Part shown: positions 42,550 through 51,054 of the stretch, piece by piece
Numbering within the stretch: position 1 is the first letter of the stretch
How the letters are laid out: each line of letters opens with the position of its first letter
Origin: Planctomycetota bacterium
GTDB taxonomy: Bacteria > Planctomycetota > Planctomycetia > Pirellulales > Pirellulaceae
Assembly (NCBI GenBank): GCA_024276655.1
Contig: JAJRWU010000107.1
Location: 29,537-93,536, forward strand
Length of the DNA: 64,000 nt
Reading direction: 5' to 3'
Made by a program: the position numbers and the translations under genes
Notes under the pieces: model-generated
What the model was told of the DNA's origin: nothing
Databases searched by the model: none
Seen by the model: the letters and a program-made list of their open reading frames with translations, nothing else

Positions 42550-44538
42550 TTAATTCAACGCGATCAGCGACACCAGCAACAGCAAACCGATCAAGCCCAT
42601 GGCGAACGAGAAGCCGGAGCTTTCGGGTAAACGGTCCATGATGTTTGTCGCGCCCTTCTCGCCGTCGTCAAGTATTTCGAAAATCTTGTGTTCGACGGAG
42701 TCGATGCAGTGCGTTTTATATTTTCCATCGGCAGGGAAGACGCCTTCGGGCAGGTCTTCCTGGCTGACGAACTTCAGCATGTCTTTAAACACGCCGACCA
42801 TCGGCCCCGAAAAGGAGGCGCCGGTGTATTGCATTCGCGGATTCGGAGCGGTGTAACCACATCCCCAGGTGACGTGCGTGCGGTTGCAACGCGGCAGAAA
42901 CCAGAAGCGGAAGGCCAGCAGGAACAGCAGAACGCCCACAAACAGCGCGGAAAACATCGCCAGGGAGTTCAGTAAGGCGATTGGCATAAATGCGGTCACT
43001 GACTCCGTGGGCGCGGAGGAAACCGCCAGCATCATGGACGTCGGGGCTTCGATTAATCGAATGCCTAGAATGGGAACCATGCCAATAGCCACGATTCCAC
43101 AAAGATGAAGCACCATCGGAATAATCATCCAGGCGTTTTCACGCGAGTCTTCATGAATACTATGGGGGTTGCGGGTTGTGCCGAGAAAAATCATTCCATA
43201 CAGGCGCACCGTCGAAAGCAGCGAAAGACCGCCAACCAGCGCCAGCAAGGCCACCACCAAAAGCAGCCCGACGCGTCCTGAACCCAAGGCGGGCGGCGAT
43301 TGCAGCAACCCCGTATAGAACAGGAATTCACCGACGAACCCATTCAGCGGAGGCAGTGATGCGCTGGCGATGGCGCCGAGCAGAAACAGAGGCGCCGTCC
43401 AACGCATCAGACGATGCATGCCTCCCAACCGTTCAAGATCAATCGTGTGCGTGAACTTGTAGACCGATCCGGCGCCGTAAAATAACAGGCACTTAAAGAG
43501 TGCGTGGTTCAAAACGTGCAACAAACCGCCGCCAAAGCCGAGCGCCACGAGCGTGGGGCTATCATACGAGAGCCCCAGACAGCCGAGCCCAAAACCGATC
43601 CCCACCAAACCCACGTTCTCCGTGGAACTGTAACCCAGCAGTCGTTTAATATCTCGTTGAGTAATGGTGTATAGGACACCCATAAACGCCGATGCGCCGG
43701 AAACCACGATCAGGTACCACCCCATCCATGCCTCTGGGTGGCCGACCATCAAAATGAATTTGATCATGCCGAACAGGCCGGCTTTGTGAATCACGCCAGA
43801 CATCAACGCCGACACATGCGCCGGCGCCGCGGAGTGCGCCCGAGGCAGCCAAGTGTGGAACGGAAAGAAGGCCGACTTCAAACCGAACGAGGTCATCAGC
43901 AGCACAAAGGCGATGTTGCGGGCCACGCTGGGCTGCTTCAAAAAACGTTCATAATCATCGAACTGAAAGCTGGCGGTTGCTCCGTGCATGACCACGATCG
44001 CGGCGACCAAAAAGAACAGCCCGACGTGCGTCGAGACCAAATAATTGAACCCGGCGAAGCGAATTTTCTGATCGCGGTGCTGCCAGATCACCAGCAGCCA
44101 GGCGCCCAGGGCGGCGAATTCCCAACCGACGAGAAATGCAAAAGCGTTCTGCACGGTGTAGATAATCACGTAAGATAACTGCACCAGCGAAAGCAACGCG
44201 AAATGCGTGCCGACATGCCGCTCGCTGTCTATGTCTTTCGACAAATAACCGACCGCGTAGATCGAACCCAAAAACGTCATCGGAATGGAGAAACACAGAA
44301 AAAACGCACCGATCGAATTCAACTGGAGGTCGATCTGATTAACCGGATAAGACCAGTGCATTACGCCATTGACCGAAGGCGCCCCGAAAAGCACCGGAAT
44401 CGCCTTCGACAAAATACACCAGCCACCAATCACCTGCGAAACCAGGTTCGCCGCGATTCGCAACCGATTCCCGGGCAAGACAAAGCACAACGCCATGCCG
44501 GCGATGAGCGTCAATGTTCCGAAGAGAAGTAAGTCCAT
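42550..44538 (-). CDS. hyfB: NuoL-like antiporter subunit (HyfB type)
   Basis: The 662-residue membrane protein has about 15 helices. LVGWEFAALGAWLLVIWQHRD carries the conserved Glu; TSFGLKSAFFPFHTWLPRAHSAAPAHVSALMSGVIHKAGLFGMIKF has the Lys and His of the proton route; GGGLLHVLNHALFKCLLFYGAGSVY the third charged site. A longer hydrophilic segment near the C-terminus (CGYTAPNPRMQYTGASF) fits HyfB/HycC rather than DabB. First intact gene of the complex. Confidence 0.88.
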   Translation of the reverse strand: MDLLLFGTLTLIAGMALCFVLPGNRLRIAANLVSQVIGGWCILSKAIPVLFGAPSVNGVMHWSYPVNQIDLQLNSIGAFFLCFSIPMTFLGSIYAVGYLSKDIDSERHVGTHFALLSLVQLSYVIIYTVQNAFAFLVGWEFAALGAWLLVIWQHRDQKIRFAGFNYLVSTHVGLFFLVAAIVVMHGATASFQFDDYERFLKQPSVARNIAFVLLMTSFGLKSAFFPFHTWLPRAHSAAPAHVSALMSGVIHKAGLFGMIKFILMVGHPEAWMGWYLIVVSGASAFMGVLYTITQRDIKRLLGYSSTENVGLVGIGFGLGCLGLSYDSPTLVALGFGGGLLHVLNHALFKCLLFYGAGSVYKFTHTIDLERLGGMHRLMRWTAPLFLLGAIASASLPPLNGFVGEFLFYTGLLQSPPALGSGRVGLLLVVALLALVGGLSLLSTVRLYGMIFLGTTRNPHSIHEDSRENAWMIIPMVLHLCGIVAIGMVPILGIRLIEAPTSMMLAVSSAPTESVTAFMPIALLNSLAMFSALFVGVLLFLLAFRFWFLPRCNRTHVTWGCGYTAPNPRMQYTGASFSGPMVGVFKDMLKFVSQEDLPEGVFPADGKYKTHCIDSVEHKIFEILDDGEKGATNIMDRLPESSGFSFAMGLIGLLLLVSLIALN

Positions 44539-44955
44539 GGAGAGTCCGCGGGGCGAGAGTTCTTTAGAAAAACGGCGTTCAAATAAACCGCCAGCAGAGA
44601 TCCCTCGGCAGGACGCCGCGGCTTGGGGTGTCGCGTTCCATTAAGTGTGGTATTCCCTGAGGTAGGGCGAGGCGGATTTTCCAGCGCACATGCGTTTGGA
44701 AGGGGAAAGTTCGCGGTGACGAATCATCGTATGAGATGCGTCACCTTGCGAAAGCTATTGAACGCAAGTCGCGTGCCAGTTGCAGCGCGCTTCATCACAC
44801 CACGCGACCAGCGGGAGAAATCCCCCTTGTTTTTTTGAGCCGATCACCAACCCGCCGCGCCGTGTTGGGTTTGCCGCGCAGGAAACTGCGTTGACACTGC
44901 ATCTTTTTGCAGTGGCGGTGCAACTCGGTGCAGCCGGCGAACGGGAGAATCGATT
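44539..44955. other. Intergenic region between DabA-like and HyfB-like genes
   Basis: A 417-bp spacer on the minus strand. No gene or window-family repeat seen. TGCAGTGGCGGTGCAACTCGG (44910-44930) holds a short imperfect inverted repeat (TGCA...TGCA). If the complex is expressed separately from the damaged upstream gene, its promoter lies here. Confidence 0.4.
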
Positions 44956-46695
44956 TCATGAGATGGTCGCGATCGGCAGATTGCCGCTACGATTCCGGCG
45001 CCAATCGCGCGATGAGCTCACATTCGGCAGGCTGGAGCATTCCGGGTGATGCCGCTCGAAAAATCCCTTGCGCAAAACGTGAATCTCGGCGCTGTCTGGA
45101 TCCAACGTCGCCAAATGAAACCAGCAGTTGGCAGCCAACCGGTTGACGCGGGGAATCTGATCCAGCACGCGCAACAGTGCGGCGGGTGTTGTTTCAACAA
45201 CGCACAACAGTCGGACCGGCTCGTGAAAATCGACCATCTCGAGCGGCAGCCCGGTGCGCAGGTCGCCGCCGTTTTCGCTGATCACTCCCAAGCCGCCAAC
45301 GACGTTGTGGCTGATTTGTGAACCGGCGCCAAAGACCTCAGGATCGGTCCTAGAGAAAAAGTAATCGAGGTTTACCGACAGACAACTGGGCAGCACGAGT
45401 TTGAGCAGACGGGCGAGGCTGGTGTTGTCTTCGTCGTCGGTGGTCGGATCGTAAGAGGCCAAAAACGACCTCCGGTCGAGGAACAAGCCGCGCGTGCGCC
45501 AGCGGCGTCCTACAAAGCACAGGGCGTTGCCGGCGAAGCTATACTCCGGATGCGATTCGGTCTCGTCGCACAGGCGATCCACGACGTGCCAAGCCGCGTT
45601 CTCGACCGACATCGACGGATCGGCGGATTCAAAACGGCGACATCGCTCATGGGCGTTCCTTTCAAGCGCTTTTTCGATCACGCTGATCGCTTCCTCCAGT
45701 TCGCGACGCTGCCCCGGCGCCACGTGCGACAGATCGTAATACTCGATGGTGTCGCTACAAGTTTGATGCTCGGCCCCAACAAAAACCGTGCCGTCGGGGA
45801 TACAGAGCCCGTTGTCGGCTAGTAGCCGCCGGACCCGTGGGTGATTGGCCATCGTGGCAAAGATTCTCGCGTTCGGGCCTCCGCTGTGTCCCCCGCAAAA
45901 TGAGCAATTGTGGGCCGCCGAATACGGTTGCCTGCGGCCAGATGATCCGTGCCCGACCACGAAAACCGTTCGGGCGAAACCATTTGTTAAGCCGATATCC
46001 CGCAACAGTATCTCGACGGTGTAGGCCATTTCCTCCATGGAATATCCGCAAACCTGATTCGACTCGGCGTTTTCCTTCCAGCACAACTGGGCAGGATTCG
46101 CCGACGCTTTCCAGACCGGACGCAGCGTTCCGTCGGCTTGGTAACCGGCGGTCTCCTCGACAAAATGCCGGGGCTTCACATGCGAAGGGCAATTGGGCAG
46201 GTATTCGGAATCGCCCAGCCTGCGATAGGCCATCGCGATATCAAAGAACCCAGGGGCTCCGAAGGTCTGGCAGTGGGGTGCGACTTCCTCCAAATGGCGC
46301 CGCAACGACTCCTCGCACGAATCCAGGCAACCGACGAACTGAAAGTCCGGCGGGTCGGCGGCGGGATTGGCCTTTCTATTCAGGGAATGGACGGCCAGAG
46401 CATCAAGCATCTGCTGCCTCAGCCGGCCTTCAAAGGCGTCGTGAAAAACGAGGCGGCGTTCATTCTCGGTGAAGGCGTCCACTTCAAGTTGAAGACGTTG
46501 CCATTGCTCCAGTGTGAGGTTGTCCAGAGCGGCGTCGGTCATTCCCGGCGCCAATTTCAGAATGGCTTTCACCGACTCCCGGCAAGCGATGGTTGCGTTT
46601 TCGGGTTGGTTGCGCCGCGTGCCGAAGCCTCCTTTATTGCAGACGCCACCCGCCTCGGAATGCTCTTCGAACAACGGCTGAACATCAGGTGAGAC
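44956..46695 (-). pseudogene. DUF2309 (DabA-like) protein, N-terminally truncated
   Basis: About 580 codons of a DUF2309/DabA-type protein remain. Zinc-site equivalents are present: FVGCLDSCEESLRRHLEE (Cys and Asp of the CxD motif), VVGHGSSG (His) and HNCSFCGGHSGGPNARIF (Cys). GAPGFFDIAMAYR and RLAANCWFHLATLDPDSAEI are also family-typical. Where relatives have a DxR-type CIDDREE/CIDVRSE, this has CLDSCEE. The matching region starts at roughly 46650-46700; further upstream the open frame (to a GTG at 46932) is antisense to a sigma-54 regulator and does not look like DabA. At least 150-250 N-terminal residues are missing. DabA with a NuoL-like DabB forms an inorganic-carbon pump. Confidence 0.8.
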
Positions 46696-46740
46696 AACGC
46701 GAACGCCGCCCGGCTCGCAGTTTCCAAGCCGTTGCCGTGT

Positions 46741-47352
46741 TACGAATTGAGCGGCCAGGCGGTCGAGTTGCGAGTTCTGGAAACAGGCCAGTTCACGCGC
46801 GTCGGCGGCGAAGAGTTGATCTTTTCCGACGCCCGTATTGTCTCCGCGACGAATAAAAATATTCAGCAACTGGTCGACGAAGGCGTGTTCCGCGACGACC
46901 TCTACTACCGGCTGAATATTGTGCCAGTTCACGTGCCCGCCCTACGCGAGCGGCGCAACGACATCCCGCTGCTCGTCGAGCATTTTCTAAACCATTTCTA
47001 CAAACGCCATAACCGGCCGCCCCGGCAGGTCGCCGACGACGCCATGCATGTCTTGACTTCCGCCGCGTGGCCCGGCAACGTGCGGCAACTTCGCAACGTG
47101 ATGGAGCGGTTGGTTATCACCGTGACCGACGAAGTCATCACCGCGGAGTGCCTGCCGGCGGAACTCCAGATGGCATCGCGTCCGGCGACCGGCAACGCCA
47201 GACCTCTGGCTGAAGTCACTGAGGCTGCCGAAAAGGACGCAATCGAAGCGGCTCTCGCCGCCTTGAACTGCCATCGCGAGGAAACCGCCAAAGCACTCGG
47301 CATCAGCATTCGAACATTGCACTACAAGATGAGTCGCTACGATCTGCATTGA
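46741..47352 (+). pseudogene. Sigma-54-dependent response regulator, C-terminal half
   Basis: The frame starts abruptly inside the AAA+ domain: VELRVLETGQFTRVGGEELIFSDARIVSATNKNI corresponds to the middle of the sigma-54 activator core. RDDLYYRLNIVPVHVPALRERRNDIPLLVEHFLN, SAAWPGNVRQLRNVMERLVI and a FIS-type HTH tail (CHREETAKALGISIRTLHYKMSRYDLH) follow. Walker A, GAFTGA and the receiver domain are missing. Its broken end faces the broken end of the DabA-like gene. Confidence 0.85.
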
Positions 47353-47497
47353 CCGAATCCTCGGCCGCTACCAGCCGCGTACGTTTTTGGCGCCGATCGG
47401 CCGAGTGTCGGTGCTTACCGGAACCAGAGTCTCTCCGGTTATTCATGCCATGCTTGAGGATGCCACACGATGGGTGAATGCTAGCTTCTTTGCGGTG

Positions 47498-47623
47498 CTT
47501 AGCACCGCTCGATAAATAGCTGTCGCATTTGTGTAGCCATCGTCGCCAGACGGTGGGGGAGCGGTGAACCATCCCACGCTCTGGCGAGCATGGCACGACA
47601 CTAATTTTCCGCTCGGTGTTTAG
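47498..47623. repeat. MITE-like element A, copy 3 (inverted)
   Basis: Inverted relative to copies 1 and 2: starts TTAGCACCGCTCGATAAA and ends TTTTCCGCTCGGTGTTTAG. It keeps both internal arms (GTAGCCATCGTCGCCAGA and TCTGGCGAGCATGGC). Confidence 0.75.
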
Positions 47624-47730
47624 TCGTCGTCGCATGAGATCGATGCGGCTGATCCCCGTCCCATTCTTTTGTGCGACGCGGCTCGATGAATGCAATCGCG
47701 TCGCAAAACGGCGCCGCACAAGACCCCTGC

Positions 47731-47976
47731 TCAATCGCGACAAAAGAGAGGTGTTTCTGAAAGGGTCCCTACCCGCGAGTCGACCACATGGCGAAAGTCG
47801 ATTGCTTCCTTGTCGTAGCCGAACTGCCGCGGAAGTTGTTCAACGCATTCGCCGCGATACCAAAGTTCAAGGTGGTGCTGGTGGATGCGAATTTCCAGCT
47901 TCAAGCCGAGATACTTCTGCTCCCCAAGCGGTTTGCCCTCAACAAACCGCCCTGCAAGCTTGGCGACGCTCGGCAA
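47731..47976 (-). pseudogene. IS21-type transposase fragment
   Basis: About 80 residues. LKLEIRIHQHHLELWYRGECVEQLPR followed by KEAIDFRHVVDSRVG matches the C-terminal part of IstA-like transposases (there, ...RHVIDSLVRKPGAF). The match ends in SRVGTLSETP, where homology is lost. The DDE catalytic core and partner istB are absent. Confidence 0.6.
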
Positions 47977-48411
47977 TATTGAGGCGTTTGCGAATGCAGA
48001 GGTTCAGCATCGCCGAGATGAAAAAACACAAATTCGACCGAGAAGAAGAGGGGGACGCGGCCCGTGGACGAGATCCCGCTGGTTTTCACCACGAGAAAAC
48101 ATGCTGAAGCGTGAAATCCCACCCAGACGCGACCTTTCCCACCCCTACCTCTCGGCGCCTGCGGGCTAGGCAATTCGCTTCTTTCGCCCCTACCCGTTGC
48201 AAGATCCACGCCGATAACGAGAATACTCTGATATTGGCCTGATTCTCCACGTCGCTCGCGACACCCCCCTACGGGAGGATGCAAGGCGTGTTCAAGATTT
48301 CGCTGGCGGTATGTCCGCCGATTCCAAGTTTGGTTTTAGACGTCAGGGTTGCTCATCGGTCGGCGCGATTCGCGTCAAGTGCTGGCGACTCTCTTGTAAG
48401 GCGCGTGCTTC
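47977..48411. other. Intergenic region before yidC
   Basis: No gene supported. Short frames here are Arg/Pro/Ser-rich without family pattern. The promoter of yidC is expected near its end. Confidence 0.35.
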
Positions 48412-50916
48412 GTGGATAAACGCTACACACAATTCTTCCTGATTTCGATGATTATCGTCATGGGGTGGATGCTCATCCAGAGCCGCATAACGCCGCCTCC
48501 GGTAAAGCCCGTCGTCGAGCGAATTGGCGACAAAGAGGAAGAGACCGACGCTCCGCTCTCAGATTCCGAGCAAGTAGCTCCCGACGGAGCAGATTCCAAC
48601 GCGGCAAATTCCACCGCGGCGTCGGATGATCCGACGGCGGGCGAATCGACCGATAAAACATCGGACGCCGCGCCCTCAGGCGCCTCGCCGCCGGTCGCAA
48701 TACCGCAACAGTGGTTTAGCCTCGGCTCGGCGAATTCGGCGAGTCCTTTTCAGCTTTTGGCGACGCTCACCAATCGCGGCGCCGCCGTGGAGTGCGTGCA
48801 ACTGAATCATCCTAAGTATGTCGATTTGGAAGACACCAGCGGCTACCTGGGTTACTTGGCGCTGACCAATGAACCAGCGGGCGCGGGCTGCAAAGTGAAC
48901 GCCGTGGGCGATGGCACGCCCGCCGAAAAGGCGGGGCTCCAGCCGGGCGATGTGATCGTTTCTCTAGCTGGGAAGGCGATCACGAATCGCGAATCGTATC
49001 GTCTGGCGTTAGGCTCGCCAAGTCCTGGCGATGAATACCAAGTCGAGCGCGGCAAGAAGCCGGGCGATGAAATAGAAATCGTCGTTTTGCGAGGCGGGGC
49101 GAAAGAGGAAGTCTCTTTTACCGCCACGCTCGGCAAGAGGCCGATGAGCGTTATGCAACCAGAGCCGGTGAACGCCGGTCGTGAAGGTCGGCCGGCGCAA
49201 CTTTCTTACCTGATGTCGCTGTCTGGCGTGGGCGATGCGGGCAATAAGCGGGGCGTTTTGGAAATCGCGGGTTTGCCTTCGCTGCGAACGTCGGTCTGGG
49301 AGGCGGAAGCTATTTCCAATGGCGTCGCATTTCGATTTCATCTCGACAAACAAACCCTGAAAAAAATTGGCGTTATCGGTGAACTCGAAATCATCAAGCG
49401 ATTCACGCTGGCCCCCGTTCCAGACGCCCAAGAGCGAGAAACCGCCTACCACTTGAATTTGGAAATCGAAATTCGCAACCTGGGTGAAAACGAACTCCCC
49501 GTTTCCTACAAGCTCGACGGCCCCACGGGTTTGCCGCTGGAAGGCTGGTGGTACACCAACAAGATCCACCCCAAGATGTTCAACACCGCCGGCGCTCGCG
49601 ACGTATTATTCCAAACGCTGAATGGTCCGCAACGCTTTTCCGGCTGCCGTCAGATCGTCAAGGATTCCGAAGATAATGATGAAGATAGCTCCGGCGTGAC
49701 CGACGTTTTCGCGCGCGGCGCGGAGCCTAGCCAGATTGATTACGCCAGCGTCGACACACAGTATTTCGCCGCGATTTTGCTGCCCCAAAACGAAGGCGCC
49801 GCGGGCCAGTCGTTCGAGGTGGATAAAGCCATTGCGTTGCCGGTCTCGACGCACGCCAAGGACGACCCCTCACGCTTCAAAACCGCCAATGTTACGTATC
49901 GGCTGACGTCCTTCGTCAGTGCGCCCCAGGGCGGCGCCGTGACACATCACTTCAAACTCTTCAACGGCCCGAAAGATCCTCAGGTTCTGGAAAAGTATGG
50001 CCTGGGCGATTACATCATTTATGGTTGGTTCGGCCCGGTTTCCTGGCTGATGCTCAAGCTGATGCATTTCTTCGGCTACCTGGGCAACTACGGCGTGGCG
50101 ATCATTCTACTAACGGTTTTTGTGCGCTCGTGCATGCATCCGCTAGGACGCAAAGCGGCCATGAACGCGAAAAAGATGCAGGAGTTGTCGCCGCAAATGA
50201 AACAAATTGCGGAGAGATACAAAGACGACGTCGAAAAACGCACCAAGGCGCAGCAGGAACTCTTCCAGCAACACGGCTTCAACCCGTTAGCCGGCTGTGC
50301 GCCGATGTTTCTCCAATTGCCGATTTTTCTGGGGTTGTATCGCGGCTTGGCTGTCGATATTGATCTTCGCGGCGCCGCACTGATTCCCGGCATTTCCTGG
50401 TGCGCCAATCTGGCGGGACCCGACCGGCTGATGTACTGGGAGACGTATTTGCCGGCTATCTTGGCGGCGCCCATGAAAGGTTGGTTGGGGCCTTACCTGA
50501 ACGTGCTGCCACTCTGCACGGTGGCGTTGTTCATGGTGCATCAAAAACTGTTCACGCCGCCGCCGACCGACGAACAATCGCAGATGCAGCAGAAAATGAT
50601 GAAGTACATGATGCTCTTCATGGGGCTGATGTTTTTCCGCGTTCCGGCCGGCCTTTGCATTTACTTCATTACTTCGAGTTTGTGGGGAATCGCGGAGCGC
50701 AAACTGCTGCCCACGGCGGCGCCGGCTGGGAAAGACGCCGCGTCTGCGGTCTCGTCGAAAACAGAAGGAGGTGGTGGCGGAGGAAAAGGCGGGAAGGGCC
50801 CGCCGACAGGCGAGAAGAAACCGGGTTTTTCTCTGACCAGACTTCTCGAAAAAAAGACGAACGGCGCTGAAAACAGGGCCAACCGGCCGCGACGCAAACC
50901 CAAGAAAAAACGTTGA
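48412..50916 (+). CDS. yidC: Membrane protein insertase YidC with an inserted PDZ domain
   Basis: The 834-residue protein starts with GTG preceded by AAGG. One N-terminal helix (residues 7-23) is followed by an acidic Asp/Ser/Ala linker and the periplasmic beta-domain. A PDZ-like domain is inserted at about residues 155-240: NAVGDGTPAEKAGLQPGDVIVSLAGKAI, then ESYRLAL and a GDEIEIVVLRGG strand. The C-terminal Oxa1 core (~560-750) has GWFGPVSWLMLKLMHFF, NYGVAIILLTVFVRSCMHPLGRKAAMNAKKMQEL (conserved Arg) and NPLAGCAPMFLQLPIFLGLYRGL. The tail is Gly/Lys/Arg-rich, as in ribosome-binding YidC tails. It inserts inner-membrane proteins. Confidence 0.93.
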   Translation: MDKRYTQFFLISMIIVMGWMLIQSRITPPPVKPVVERIGDKEEETDAPLSDSEQVAPDGADSNAANSTAASDDPTAGESTDKTSDAAPSGASPPVAIPQQWFSLGSANSASPFQLLATLTNRGAAVECVQLNHPKYVDLEDTSGYLGYLALTNEPAGAGCKVNAVGDGTPAEKAGLQPGDVIVSLAGKAITNRESYRLALGSPSPGDEYQVERGKKPGDEIEIVVLRGGAKEEVSFTATLGKRPMSVMQPEPVNAGREGRPAQLSYLMSLSGVGDAGNKRGVLEIAGLPSLRTSVWEAEAISNGVAFRFHLDKQTLKKIGVIGELEIIKRFTLAPVPDAQERETAYHLNLEIEIRNLGENELPVSYKLDGPTGLPLEGWWYTNKIHPKMFNTAGARDVLFQTLNGPQRFSGCRQIVKDSEDNDEDSSGVTDVFARGAEPSQIDYASVDTQYFAAILLPQNEGAAGQSFEVDKAIALPVSTHAKDDPSRFKTANVTYRLTSFVSAPQGGAVTHHFKLFNGPKDPQVLEKYGLGDYIIYGWFGPVSWLMLKLMHFFGYLGNYGVAIILLTVFVRSCMHPLGRKAAMNAKKMQELSPQMKQIAERYKDDVEKRTKAQQELFQQHGFNPLAGCAPMFLQLPIFLGLYRGLAVDIDLRGAALIPGISWCANLAGPDRLMYWETYLPAILAAPMKGWLGPYLNVLPLCTVALFMVHQKLFTPPPTDEQSQMQQKMMKYMMLFMGLMFFRVPAGLCIYFITSSLWGIAERKLLPTAAPAGKDAASAVSSKTEGGGGGGKGGKGPPTGEKKPGFSLTRLLEKKTNGAENRANRPRRKPKKKR

Positions 50917-50965
50917 GCTGGAGCCAGAGCCGCCGGCATTCGACCAGCGTCTGATTCTCCAGCGG

Positions 50966-50998
50966 AAAAGCCCGGCATTTCAAAAATGCCGGGCTTTT
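50966..50998. terminator. Bidirectional terminator-like hairpin, family copy 9
   Basis: Stem AAAAGCCCGGCATTT against AAATGCCGGGCTTTT around a C-AA loop; one base differs from copy 1. It lies between yidC and mnmE. Confidence 0.7.
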
Positions 50999-51054
50999 GA
51001 TTCGGCGCAACGCATGAAAGAGGTTTCGGGGAACAGCATGGCCAGACACCGATC

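Noticed and set aside
46700..46932. N-terminal extension of the DabA-like frame up to a GTG at 46932
   Set aside because: This stretch is antisense to the sigma-54 regulator's conserved AAA+ residues and does not look like DabA, so it is not counted as part of the gene.
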